64,000 bases of DNA from Eleusine coracana subsp. coracana (Eukaryota > Streptophyta > Magnoliopsida > Poales > Poaceae). The stretch spans positions 12,349,501 through 12,413,500 of the forward strand of contig CM064427.1 of assembly GCA_032690845.1 (NCBI GenBank), given 5' to 3'. Below the pieces are notes generated by a model. The model was not told where the DNA came from and ran no database searches. It saw only the letters and a list, made by a program, of their open reading frames with translations. Of this stretch, positions 24,284 through 35,363 are shown in pieces. The first letter of the stretch is position 1. Every line of letters begins with the position of its first letter. The position numbers were made by a program, and so were the translations under genes.

Positions 24284-24849
24284 TAATCAAAGTTAATATG
24301 CTAGTGTGCTATTGACTGCTAATTTGTGAGCGCAATTAGGGAGGAAACGGCTCCTGGAGGGCAGCCGTGGCTATATTAGGCCCCTGGAGACGTCCAGCTT
24401 TTCATAACATGAAAACTTCCCTTCCACTTCTTCTTCTTACTTTCATTGGAGAACTTGCTATGGTGTTGAGCTGTTTCCATCCCACCGGCCCTATTCTTTG
24501 GCGTGCACCGAGGAAAAGGGTGAGCGGAATCTCCGAGTCTTTGCCGTTGTGAAACCCTCACGAGTGACGGCAATAAGATTTCTGGGCAGCGCATCTGCGC
24601 AATAGCTCGAGACTAATCCACGACGATCTGTGCTGCCTCATCGATGAGCTACCACATCTACATTGACGGTCCGCTTCATCTACAATTTGTGCTATTTTAA
24701 GCGCCAACAAACCCAACATAAGTTATAATGACTCACCTAGTTATTATTGCGTTGCTCTGCCTGCTATTAGAGTTGGTTTGCATCACGAGTTTGAACGGTT
24801 ATGAAATTTGCCTAAAACAAAAATCTGGAAATAGAATAACATGCATATT

Positions 24850-24874
24850 TCCAACAATCCAGAAACCTTATTGT
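24850..24874 (+). other. Conserved leader block upstream of Copia-3 gag
   Basis: The block has one mismatch to the minus-strand block at 4304-4328 of Copia-1 and lies 24 nt before the gag ATG at 24899-24901. Confidence 0.5.
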
Positions 24875-24898
24875 TACATTTATTCTATTATTCTAGCA

Positions 24899-25656
24899 AT
24901 GGCTGGTGCTTCGGATGCAATGAAACCTAAGAGGTTTGGCGGTGGTGAAAACTTCGGTCGTTGGCAGCCTAAAGTCAGATTCTGGCTTATGTCAATGGGA
25001 CTATGGTGGGTGATCCACCCAGCGATGCCACTCACGATTTAGCAAACCACTGCTTTTCCCATAGCATGTGATTTGGCGCTTGGCTGCATCTTGACCCTTT
25101 TAGTAGATAATTTGTATGATGTGTATATGAATTATACTGATCCTACTGAGTTGTGGGATGTAATTGAGCGCAAATATGCAGTCTCTGAAGCTGGTCACAC
25201 ACGTGTGAGCAACTCTTTGACTTCATCATTGACGCTGCAAAGTTGATAGCGTCTCAAACTCATGAGTTACAGCTTCTGGACGGAGAGATTGCAAGTTTGG
25301 GTTGTCCTCTGCCTGATCGAGTTGTGGATACGGGCATTATTACCAAACTCCTTGCCACATGGAGAGATTTTTCCATGAGCCTGAAACACAAGAGGGAAGA
25401 TATCTCAGTTGATAATCTGATTATAGCCCTCGATGTGAAAGAAACGGCAAGGGCTAAAGCCGCTCCAAGCACTTCTGCCACTGCAGAGAATGGTGCTAGT
25501 GCAAATGTTGTAGTTGAAAAGAAAAATTACTACAACAAGAACAAGGGTAAAATGCAGGCCAGTGGAATGCCTAAGAAAACCACTAACTTCAATAAGAACA
25601 ATGCAAAAAAGGACAACAGAACCTGCTACTCACTTCAGGGAAGACTGTCCTTTTAA
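24899..25656 (+). pseudogene. gag: Copia-3 gag, disrupted
   Basis: The start ATG 24899-24901 opens MAGASDAMKPKRFGGGENF, a standard copia gag N-terminus. TAG at 25040-25042 ends the first frame after 47 codons. The UBN2 core is readable in pieces (TELWDVIERKYAVSEAG, then from 25243 the LATWRDFSMSLKHKREDISV segment). The basic, Asn/Lys-rich C-terminus ends at a stop at 25654-25656. The zinc knuckle is reduced to a CYSLQGRLSF remnant and the protease active site is missing, so a deletion is likely around 25650-25690. Confidence 0.82.
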
Positions 25657-25689
25657 AGAACATGTAGCATGCTCCTAGAATAAACAAGA

Positions 25690-26196
25690 ACCTAATTAGT
25701 GTTTCCTTGTTGTGTCATGATGGTTATAAGTTAGTGTTTGAGTTAAATAAAGTTGTAATGTCCAAGTTTGGACACTTTGTTGGCAAAGGCTATTTAAGCG
25801 GAGGCTTGTTCTGCTTGAATACTTCTGATTATTCCTATAATCTGAATGTTGCATCCATGATTAATAAAAATATTTGTGAGACTGATGTGTGGCACTCATG
25901 TTTTTATCATATTGGGTTTGACACCATTGCTAGAATGTCCATATTAGAACTTATTCCTAATTTCAATATCCTCAAAGGATCAAAGTGTCAATCCTGTGTC
26001 CAAGCTAAACAAGCTCAAAAACCATTTAAGAGTTTAGAAGAAAAGAGAAACTTGGCACCATTAGATCTTATTCATTTTGATTTTTGTTAAATGAATGGAT
26101 TGTTGACAAGAGGAGGCAATAGATATTTCATGACTTTTATTGATGATGCTACTCGTTTCTGCTATATTTACTTGCTGAACACTAAAGATGGAGCTT
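25690..26196 (+). pseudogene. pol: Copia-3 GAG-pre-integrase and integrase N-part, disrupted
   Basis: The frame 25707-26090 starts in the last part of the protease domain (DGYKLVFELNKVVMSKFG). It contains the GAG-pre-integrase segment, whose usual C-x-L-GH reads CFYHIGF, and the integrase entry LAPLDLIHFDFC, where a TAA at 26088-26090 interrupts. The core continues with GGNRYFMTFIDDATRFCYIY until the solo LTR at 26197. Sequence after the insert (27368-27411) continues the same core as HYFQIYKAEVDN. Confidence 0.82.
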
Positions 26197-27367
26197 TGTT
26201 GACTCTAGCGGTCACTCATGGTAATAAACCGCAAGCGTACGGCTGTCGAAGTAGCTTTCACCCAGGAGTATTCCAAGGGTATCGAAATCCACGGGGAACG
26301 TGTATCGACTATCAAAGAATCGGGCTTGTCCAGGGACAACAAGAATTTGGTTGGCAAGGGTAGAGAGGATTCTAGGATGGATTGGACCAAGGACAAGGTA
26401 AGGTCGAACTCTAATGCTTACTTCGGGCGTCGGCTTCCCCCTGGTCTGCCAGGACGTTCCGGCCTACAGCTCTACGACGTACTCGAACGTGGAGGGTTAC
26501 TAGGGACGGAAAGGGCTGTCACCACCTGCCGTCTACCTCTTCAATCCGTGGAGCATGCGGCAATCAAAGGTAATATATAGCCTAGACACCACGCCTATGC
26601 TACGAATTACTACTCTAATCTTGATCAAAGACTAAAGCATTCAATTACGAACGATGAACCCGTAAGCATGTAAAGAGCAGATCTTATTGAATCAAAGGAA
26701 CCATACCATAGGAAAATCCTGAAGACTTACTTGAAATGGCAAGACTCCATCGAGGTACAAGATTAGGGAAGAGTGCCGACAGGCCGGCACTTCCCCGAAC
26801 TACCCCTCACTCTCTCCCTATTCTCTAAGCACTAAGGAGGTAGTGCTTCGCCTTTTGGAGTGGAGCTCAAGTGTTTCTCTTCTTGTGTGTGTGAGTGTGA
26901 AGCCACACCCTCCTATTTATAACCTCTATAAGTCAGCAAAGGGGAGTAATCGCCAAGAAAGACCCTGCCCATCGCCTTTAGGGATCAACCAGGAGCCTCC
27001 ACGTGCAAGCCTAGGAGAAAAGGGCGCGGCCGACCTGTGGCTGGGCCATCCTGGCTTGTGCTTCCTCAGGTTGGCTGCCAGGTGGGTCCTCATCCCAGAT
27101 GTCAAGGTCGTTTTGTGTGTTTCTTCGGTGTAGTACTGAAAATGGGCCCTTCAATCCATGTGCTCTCGCCTGATTGGCTGAAGGTGTGTTGTCTCCCTTA
27201 ATTACTTGTGTTTTATTAATACTTCATGGTAAATCACCTACATACACATAATCACCAAAACTTGTGGAATTTGTTAGTAATAAACTCCAACTGCTAGTTG
27301 GTTATTTATTTTGTAGTTTTTATGCAAGCAAATGATGGTCATATTTAGCACTTAAGGACCGTCAACA
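26197..27367 (-). mobile_element. Solo LTR C, Athila-related Ty3/gypsy (1.17 kb)
   Basis: It begins TGTTGACTCTAGCGG and ends GACCGTCAACA, flanked by a perfect AGCTT duplication (26192-26196 and 27368-27372). Removing it restores Copia-3 integrase. The start resembles the LTR of the Athila element at 27412: both carry ACCGCAAG, then GAGTATT and CAAGG with TATCGAA about 80 bp in. It is therefore an LTR of a related family in the same orientation. It lacks the CCGATCGG repeats of that neighbour. Confidence 0.9.
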
Positions 27368-27411
27368 AGCTTTACATTACTTTCAGATTTATAAGGCCGA
27401 GGTTGATAACC

Positions 27412-28512
27412 TGTTGGTCATAGTTACGCACCCACTTATATACCGCAAGAGGCTGGTGTACAGTTATAGCTCTTTCTCCCTCAGAGTATTTCAAGGTTAT
27501 CGAATCCCCAGGGAACGAGTGGAACTAATACTATTAAAGGGTTACTAACAAATTGCATTGGGTTGGTTGGTGTGAATGGTAACGGTGAGAAAGTGGAAGG
27601 TGAATGTTACTCAAGAGGTAACAGAATAATGAAGGATTCCCTCCTTAGGATTGGTTCACTAGCATGCAACCTTAATCTTATCAATTCGAGTGATGACTCT
27701 AATGTTCTACAAGACATGGTGGTTTCGTTCACCCCGGTTGTCACTACAGAGGCTATTAGCTCCCCACTGGTTCCTTGCACTATGTAATGGGCAAAAGTGT
27801 ATTGGCCGATACACTAATGAAAGGGATAGATAGATATGCAATAAAGTTCATCACATAGATTAAATTCATCGAGAGAGTATCAACAAGTATGAGAGTTACA
27901 TGACCAGATCCCCGCACCAGAGAAGAGAATATGAGACTACTGACTCATCCTTCCGCTAGACAGAGCAGAGGGGTGAGAAATGGCGCTGTAACGCGCACGA
28001 GCCGATCGGCGCAAGTGTCGCGCCGATCGGCGTGACCTCCCTTTTGGTGGATCTCGTCGGTGTTGACGAACCTCCGCCGCCGATATCCTGGAACCCTAGT
28101 TTTAATAACTGATTCTTGCGATCGCCATCTCTCCTTCGTCGTTCTAGCTCTTGATAGTTATCTTCCTTTCATACTCGACGGGATTAGGTCAACTTCCACC
28201 GACTCTAACTCATACTGGGCTGGGCCTTCATCTTTCCTGGACCGGATCGTGTTTTCGTCATCTTTTCCTCCTGCGCCAATCGGCGCAAGGGTCGCGCCGA
28301 TCGGCGCGGCTCCGTATCTAACCCATCTTCATTACTCTTCAACTCTTTATCCATAATTGTCCTGTTTTACACCTGTTTTCTGCGATTACATCCAAAACAG
28401 AATAACTACAAATATATGCAAATATGGGGTTAATTGTTAGTCCAAACCATCAAATTAAGACGCAAAACATCTCTTTTTGGTAGATAAAATGGGCATCTAG
28501 AAACCACCAACA
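27412..28512 (-). repeat. 3' LTR of the Athila element (complete, 1101 bp)
   Basis: It reads TGTTGGTCATAG to CCACCAACA on the plus strand. The first 900 bp match 36731-37617 with only scattered differences, so insertion is more recent than for the copia elements nearby. It carries CCGATCGG-type repeats at 28003, 28024, 28277 and 28298. Confidence 0.9.
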
Positions 28513-28526
28513 GTTCCCCCACACTC
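28513..28526 (-). other. Polypurine tract of the Athila element
   Basis: The minus strand reads GAGTGTGGGGGAAC directly before the 3' LTR, the expected plus-strand primer site for reverse transcription. It also fixes the element as minus-strand. Confidence 0.8.
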
Positions 28527-29973
28527 AAATCATTGCTAGTCCTCGAGCAATACAAAATCAAATATGTAATAAGAATTTTCACACGATCTCTCATGCAGTC
28601 AATCTCAATCATCATTTTTACTCGTTATCCCGCCACAAAGATTTTCTCTCATCTCCTTTTAACCAATCGGCATATCTTACTTGAACTTAATCAAATTACC
28701 ACAGAACTTTTTCAAAAACAATTTCAGTTCTACTCAACTCATCTTTTAGCATCAAACATCAAGCATTTTGTATTCTCTAGGTCTCTCAAGTGTATTTCCT
28801 TCCCTCTCCTATCTAATCAAGGATTGTATGTGGACTTGGAGGGCTATATAACTAAATTAAACCATAAGATTAACCATGTCAACAATGTGCTCAATCATGC
28901 CTATTAAGAAAGAATTTTCTTGGAAAAGAACTTTTAATGGAGAAGAGGAGTGTAGAAGATATAAAAGAAAATTCAATGAGAACAATTGGCAAAGAATGAG
29001 AAATAATCAGAAATCTGCCTTCTTTGATGACCTTACTGCCTCTGAGGGAATATTTTTTTTCTCTTTACCCCTTTTTTTTCATAATAACCTCTTTTTTTTT
29101 CTTTCTTTTTTGCAACAGCGCCGATCGGCGTAACACTGCGCCGGTCGGCACGGTCTATTTTTTTTTCTTTTCTTTCACCTTTTTTTATTCCCTGATATGA
29201 TCAGCAATTTCTGTCTTGTATCTGCAGCGGAAATTTTCTGAATTCCCTTTTATTGAGAATATAGGTTGTATCAAGGAGGAGGGAGAAACAAAGATGTATG
29301 GTTTTCATGATAGCAAGGAATTTAATTGGATAAGAATGGCTAGAAATACAGAGATAAACAAAATAGATCATCCTTTCCTAACTTGGTCGAAATCATGAGC
29401 AAAAAGTTGACAAAGTTACTTACAATCCACTTAGTTCAAACTTGTAGCTTGCTCTCATTCACTCGGCTATGTAGGCATATTTAGACCTTGCTTTTGCTTT
29501 AGCTTACGATGAGTTAAAACAAATTTTCACAAATATAAAGCTCAAAAGTTAAGTGGTAACCAATAAATTCAAGTAATCAACCAATCGATCATCAGAAAGA
29601 CAAGATAAATAGCATGGGGCACTTTTAATTTGACAATCGACACTAACTTTATTAAAGACAATGCAAAAATTCAAACTACATAAAAGACTTAGAAGCAACT
29701 CTCAACATGACTCGTGACTCTCTTAAGCACACACACAAACTTAAATAAACACACATTAAGAAAAACAAATGAGAAACTAGACTCAAAAACACTTAAAAAC
29801 TGAGAAACTAGACTAAAAAACACTTACAAACTATGACTAATGGCAAAGACCTTCCCCCACACTCAATATTTGCAATGTCCTCATTGCAAGAGAAGAAACT
29901 CAACACACTAATCATGCAGACCATGCCTGTTCAAGATTCGGAAAAATCGTCTTATATTCCTTATGAGAAAAGT

Positions 29974-31496
29974 CTAGTCCGCTTCGTTCAGCTCGATTGT
30001 ATCCTGGATTCTGCGGTCCACATCTCTTTGATGCATGTAAGCACGATCTCTATCTAGATACAGGTGCTCAATGTTCCTTCGGCAGACAGGACAACAAGCA
30101 GGCGGTTGCAGGTTATGATTTTCAACGCTGTAAGGCGAGGCACTATTCAAATTCCTCTGAGCCGATCGGCGCAGTGGTGTTCTTCCACCATTGTGACTTC
30201 CTGCACTTCCCTCTGCATTACCATTAACTCTTGTTGAAGTTCCTGCTGCCCTGTCATTACTGCATTCTGCAAGTGTTTCCTGATTTTTTAACTTAGGACT
30301 ACCCAAGCTTCTTCGCATATCAAAATCATCACTAAAATCCCCAGGCACACTAGGATCACCGCTTTCCAAAGTTTCCAAATAGTAAGATGTATAGTCGCTA
30401 TCCTATTTGGAATAATTCTGAATTGGCTTACCCGATAGTCTAGCAGATCTGCGAACCTCTGGTGTAGCCTTACACTTCCTTGCAACAGTTTCTTCATCTT
30501 CACTTGGCAGAGCCGTCAGATCAAGAAATTCAACCATCTTCAGATCGTGCCGATCGGCTCCAGTGTTGCGCTGATCAGCACAACCAGCAGCTTCCTTCAT
30601 ATACTCATCTAACTGCTCTAGATTACGCTCACGGATCACCTTATTCTGCTGCCTTCGTAAAATCTCATCATGATCTCCTTAGGTGTCCTTCCTCCAGGAA
30701 CTGTGTGACAGCCATCATCATATATTAAATCTCTAGGTATGAAAGATGGATCTTCTGCCAATTGGAGTTCAACCTTGCGTTGAAGATCTTTAGCACAAAA
30801 GAAACACTTGCAACCCTCAATACAACTATTCCTATGAATCTTATTTTCTTAAAAACTTTCCCAATCGGTAAGAACCTTGGGAAAGGATTCATCCCTTCTA
30901 GCTTGAAGATCCGTCTCCGCATCCTGCTGGTACATAGCTTCTTCGACTTCCTCTCGTAGCTTGAGTTCATACTTGGTGGCAATGTCATGTTCACTACAAA
31001 GTCGGCACCTATGAATTGTGAGGGCGCTCTCTTCATCTAGCTCTTCCTTCTCTTGCTCAGTCAATGATCTTTCGAAAGATAGGAAATCCTCATACGACAA
31101 GGGCTTAGCAAGATCAAGAAGACTTTCCATGGTATACCTTTGAGAAACTACTTCACTTTCAATAGGTGCTATAGATTATCCTTTGCGCACCAATACTCTT
31201 TTCATCATATGCCAAAGTTCATTGTCCATCTTCACCTTGTCGGCGTTCCACGCGTCAGCTTCGCTTTTCTTCATGAATTTCTTTCGTAGATCTGACTAGA
31301 CAAGAGGATCATCTCGTGTTGGTGTCAACACTTCGTCGACTTCTTCCCAGGGCCAATTTGCACAGGGCTGAGGAAATCCGTCGCTGAGCCGATCGGCTCC
31401 TGAGTCGCGTCGATTGGCGTAGAGGTCGTGCCGATCAGTGCATGAGGCGCGCCGATCGGCGCCGCATTGGTTTCTGCCTAATGCACCGCCTTGCAT
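29974..31496 (-). pseudogene. Post-integrase cysteine-containing ORF region of the Athila element
   Basis: Between integrase and the PPT are three main open pieces on the minus strand: 31130-30849 (93 aa, acidic, with an HRCRLC cysteine pair), 30639-30403 and 30378-29974 (134 aa, with a CCPVC-x20-H cluster near its C-terminus). A short piece at 31496-31296 is largely the CCGATCGG repeat read as protein. Stops and frame changes separate them. This is the position where Athila elements carry an extra ORF, often called env-like. I see no signal peptide or membrane segment, so I do not call an envelope. The Cys patterns suggest metal binding, which is inference only. Confidence 0.5.
31388..31462. 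repeat. 21-bp array of CCGATCGG palindromes, four units
   Basis: Cores start at 31390, 31411, 31432 and 31453, exactly 21 bp apart. Two are perfect CCGATCGG and two carry one change. It lies after integrase in the Athila element. Confidence 0.92.
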
Positions 31497-31682
31497 CGCT
31501 TCTGCTCTTAGGGTTTGTTCTGGTGACGATGTAATACGAGTTGATCCGTGAGTTTGCTGTCCCCTAATATTTATATCCCTTGATTTTCCAATTGGACTAG
31601 GACTCTTTCTCTTATTCGTGGAATTTAACGAGTCTTAGAAAGGCAAGGTCCAAAACCGACTCAAAAACAAAAAAACTCTGCT

Positions 31683-31737
31683 GCGCCGATCGGTGCAGGG
31701 CTCCGCCGATCGACGCAGCCTCGCGCCGATCGGCACG
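31683..31737. repeat. 20-bp array of CCGATCGG palindromes, three units
   Basis: Cores start at 31687, 31707 and 31727, each 20 bp apart, just after the integrase C-terminal frame of the Athila element. Confidence 0.9.
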
Positions 31738-31803
31738 GTACACTAAATTGCCAAATACATATAAGCTTTTGTTTTATGTTGTTAAGCTCGACCACACGGG
31801 GTA

Positions 31804-32949
31804 CTAAGCAGTGAAATACACATCAAAAGATTTTAATTCAAATGTGTCGGGTTCTAGGTATACCTTTAGACGTTGTCCGTTCAACGTGTACTTGTTTCTC
31901 TTGCCATCCATTATGATTACCGCTCCTAAAGGTAACACCGTATTCACAAGATAAGGTCCCTCCCATTTGCTTCGCAGTTTGCCTTTACCAAATAATCTAA
32001 ATCGTGAACTAAATAGGAGCACCTGATCTCCTTCCTTGAATTACTTCTTCAAAAGCTTCTTATCGTACCACATCTTTGTTTTCTCTTTGTATATGGCTGC
32101 ATTTTCATATGCACGTAATCGCATCTCTTCTAATTCACTTATTTGTATCTTTCTTTTCATACCGGCGGCATCAAGATCCAAATTCATTTCCTTTATAGCC
32201 CAATAAGCCTTATGACACAATTTCCCATAGACGAATTGATATGGTGTCATACCAATCGGTGTCTTGAATGCCGTCCTATATGCCCATGACGCTCCATTAA
32301 GCTTCGTGGCCCAATCTTTTCCTTCCTTTGTAACAATCTTCTGTAGAATTCCCTTTAATTGCTTATTTGAAGTTTCTGCTTGTCCATTCGTCTGGGGATG
32401 GTAGGCTATTCCAATTCTATGTTCAACTCCAGATTTGGTTAAAAACCTAGTAAATTCTCTTCCTGTAAAATGGGATCCTCCATTTGTAATTATTATCCTC
32501 GGTACCCCATCCCTAGGAAATATCTGCTCCTGAAGTATACTCCTTGATTCTCTTGTAGTATTAGCCTTGCATGCCATTGCTTCGACCCACTTGGAGACAT
32601 AATCAACGACGACCAATATGTACTCGAAACCATGAGAATTCACAAAGGGTCCCATAAAATCCATACCCTAAACATCAAAAATATCGACTTGAAGATTGTA
32701 CTTAAAAGGCATTGCATTCCTTTTGTTAACATTCCCTATTCGTTGGCATTGAGCACATGTTGCAACATACCTTTTTGCATCTTCATGCATAGTAGGCCAA
32801 TAGAATCCACTCGCCCATACCTTTGCCTGTGTTCTGAAGTAGTCGTAGTGTCCCCCATAATCCGAAGAATGACATTTTGCTAAAATGCTTGCTCTTTCTT
32901 CTCTGGGTACACATCTCCGTACTACTCCGTCCTCGCAACACCTATACAA
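31804..32949 (-). pseudogene. pol: Athila integrase, three broken frames
   Basis: 32949-32668 holds the H2C2 zinc domain (HSSDYGGHYDYFRTQ, then CAQCQR). 32664-32041 holds the catalytic core: first Asp in VVVDYVSKW, third residue Glu in NGQAETSNKQL. The second catalytic Asp is replaced by Asn (IIITNGGSHF, codon at 32482-32484), which should abolish strand transfer. 32022-31804 is the C-terminal GKLRSKWEGPYLV segment after one stop. The enzyme would insert the element cDNA into chromosomes. Stops and the lost Asp make this copy inactive. Confidence 0.88.
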
Positions 32950-33589
32950 GTATGGGTCGGCCCATATAAATTTTTCTCATTTCACTCTTAACTCTTTTCC
33001 TTGTATTCTTGTTCATCAGATCAGTTTGTCCCTTGAAACCTTTGATAATATCCATTATCGAGTTTTCTCTACGATCAAATGCGGCAAACAACTGCTCTTG
33101 TCGTATTTTATCTCTTATTGGCTCAGTTGACGATGATTCAAGATGAGATAAATGATCTGCTATAGAATTTTCTACTCCTTTCTTATCTGTTATCTCCAAA
33201 TCAAATTCTTGCAGCATCAATACCCATCGCATTAACCGAGGCTTAGACTCCTTTTTTGAAACCAAGTATCTTATAGCAGCATGATCAGTATATACAATCA
33301 CCTTAGAATTTAGAATGTAGGATCTAAACTTCTCAAAAGCAAATATAACAGCTAACATCTCTTTCTCAGTTGTTGTATAATTGATCTGCGCCTCATTCAA
33401 AGTTTTGCTAGAATAATAAATAGCATGCACTTTACCTTCCTTCCGTTGTCCAAGAACAACTCCAACTGCATAGTCACTTGCATCACACATAATTTCAAAA
33501 GGTAAACTCCAATCAGGTGGCTGCATAACGGGTGCAGAGCATAGAGCTTCGTTTAATCTTCTGAAGGCCAAGAGTCTTTCCTCGTCCAT
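32942..33589 (-). pseudogene. pol: Athila RNase H domain, open
   Basis: This 215-residue frame contains FEIMCDASDYAVGVVLGQ (catalytic Asp), TTTEKEMLAVIFAFEKFRSY (catalytic Glu) and VYTDHAAIRYL (Asp), the complete RNase H motif set of Ty3/gypsy pol. It then runs through the connection to the integrase zinc domain. It is separated from RT by a stop and a frame change near 33600-33657. Confidence 0.88.
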
Positions 33590-33657
33590 AACAATTATGT
33601 ATCTTGCTTTACTAATTCTGTCAGGGGTTTAGCAATCTTCGAATAATCCTTAACAAA

Positions 33658-34230
33658 TCAGCGATAGAAGTTGGCATGTCCAAGAAAACTTCTCAAAGTT
33701 GTAAGATCATTAGGGGGAGGTAATTTCTCAACTGTAGATACCTTCGCCTTATCAACCTCTATCCCTTTTTTAGATATGACATGACCAAGTACTATCCCTT
33801 CTGTTACCATGAAGTGACACTGCTCTATTTTAAGAACTAAGTCGCATTCAACACACCTTTTCAAAACCTTCTCCAAATTCTCCAAACAGCTATCAAAATC
33901 AGCACCATGCATGGAGAAGTCATCCATAAATACCTCCATAATATCTTCTATGAATTCAGCGAACATTGCATTGATGCATCTTTGAAATGTTGCAGGCGCG
34001 TTGCAAAGACCAAATGGCATCCTTCTATATGCATATGTCCTAAAAGGGCAAGTAAAAGTAGTGTTCTGGTGATCTTCTGGTCTTACCGATATTTGAAAGA
34101 AACCACTATATCCATCCAAATAACAAAAGTATGAATTCCTTGCTAATCTTTCAAGCATCTCATCAATGAACGGAAGAGGATAGTGATCTTTCTTCGTCAC
34201 TTTATTCAAACTTGTATAATCTATGCACAT
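33658..34230 (-). pseudogene. pol: Athila reverse transcriptase, partial open frame
   Basis: The frame spans MCIDYTSLNKVTKKDHYPLPFIDEML, the CYLDGYSGFFQI motif with a catalytic Asp, the FGLCNAPATFQRCI segment and the VFMDDFSMHG catalytic box, all intact, then the thumb (LRSFLGHANFYR). FMDDFS is characteristic of the Athila lineage. The N-terminal RT part lies in other frames between 34664 and 34240, so no full enzyme is encoded. Confidence 0.9.
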
Positions 34231-34721
34231 TCTCCATCCAGTTACAGTCCTTGAGGGATCAACTCATTGTTCTCGTTAGGCACTACCATCAACCCTCCTT
34301 TCTTGGGTACACAATGCACTGGACTAACCCATTCACTATCAGCGACAGGGTAGATCATACCTGCATTAAGCAGCTTCAAAATCTCCTTTTTAACCTCTAG
34401 CGTCATTGATTCCTTCAACCTTCACATCCCTTCAACCACTGGTTTAGTATTCTCCTCCAAGTTAATCTTGTGGGTGCAAAATGCGGGGCTGATTCCCTTG
34501 ATGTCATCCAATGTGTAACCAATGGCCTTCTTATACCTTTTGAGCACAACAAGAAGCCTCTCTGTTTCTTCTTTTGTTAGGGCGTTGTTCACAATAACTT
34601 GATATGTTCTATTCTTTCCTAGATATTCATAGCGTAGTTCCTTCGGAAGTTCCTTCTGTTCCACTTCTGGTGCTTTGTCTAGATCCAGCTCCCCGAGAGG
34701 TTCAAATTCAGGATTTTCCTG

Positions 34722-34868
34722 GTTGAGCCGATCGGCGCAGAGGTCGCGTCATTCGGCGCTGCCAGTATGATTGAGCCGATCGGCGCAAGGGTCGCGCCGA
34801 TCGGCGCTGCTAATATGATTGAGCCGATCGGCGCAAGGGTCGCGTCGATCAGCGCTGGTAGTATACTT
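34722..34868. repeat. 48-bp tandem repeat of paired CCGATCGG palindromes
   Basis: CGATCG-type cores start at 34729, 34750 (mutated), 34777, 34798, 34825 and 34846 (mutated). Pairs are 21 bp apart and pair starts are 48 bp apart. Both periods are multiples of three and at least two frames stay open on the minus strand. The array lies between protease and RT of the Athila element. Confidence 0.92.
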
Positions 34869-35060
34869 GTCAGTTTCACGCATGATGTGGTCCAGTGGGT
34901 CTCCCATATCCATCCCTATCCTCTCCTCTTCCTCTGGGCAGAATTCCTGATAGTAAGAAGAGTCTTGATGAGACAGATCATTAAATTGAAATTGCACTTC
35001 TTCCTCTCCTAGGTGTAGCGTGATTTGACCTTTCCCAGCATCCAGAACAGCTTGTACTAA

Positions 35061-35330
35061 TCATAAGAATGGCCTTCCCAGAATGATATCTTCAACCCCA
35101 GTTTCTTTATTGTCTAGAACGAAGAAATCTACCGGCATTATTTTTGAGCTGATCTCAATTTCGACATTCTTGATCACTCCCAGTGGCTTGGTTTTCCTAC
35201 CATCGGCCATGATCAGCTCAAGTTTAGTCCCCATCAGCCGCTGTTGAGTTCCATAAGGCATGCTCATGAACGTATCGTAAGTCATCAAGCTGACACAATA
35301 ACCAAAGTCACAAAAGGCTTTCGGAAATTT
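35061..35330 (-). pseudogene. pol: Athila aspartic protease region
   Basis: The frame 35288-35061 ends in VEDIILGRPFL, the hallmark C-terminal segment of Ty3/gypsy proteases. Just upstream, in sequence continuous with the LMTYDTF start, the active-site area reads AFCDFGYCVSL instead of a D-S/T-G-A type motif, so catalytic competence is doubtful. A stop follows at about 35058. Confidence 0.7.
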
Positions 35331-35363
35331 CTTCCCCGATATCTCACAGGGTATGTACGGTTC

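Larger units (their letters stand above)
24284..27411 (+). mobile_element. Copia-3: 5' part of a Ty1/copia element, interrupted twice
   Basis: The stretch 24284-24898 should contain the LTR or leader; I could not fix an LTR edge or a PBS. Gag starts at 24899 and degraded gag-pre-integrase and integrase sequence runs to 26196. A solo LTR (26197-27367) is inserted in the integrase, which resumes for only 44 bp (27368-27411) before the Athila element begins. No right-hand part of Copia-3 was found in the window. Confidence 0.82.

Noticed and set aside
11555..24288. Target duplication of Copia-2
   Set aside because: CTTGC on the left and TAATC on the right do not match, so no duplication is claimed.
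31388..31737. CRISPR-like array
   Set aside because: The regularly spaced palindromes are 20-21 bp apart with no unique spacers, and the host is a plant nuclear genome.
28513..31800. Envelope gene of the Athila element
   Set aside because: The position fits, but no signal peptide, transmembrane segment or cleavage site is visible in the broken frames.
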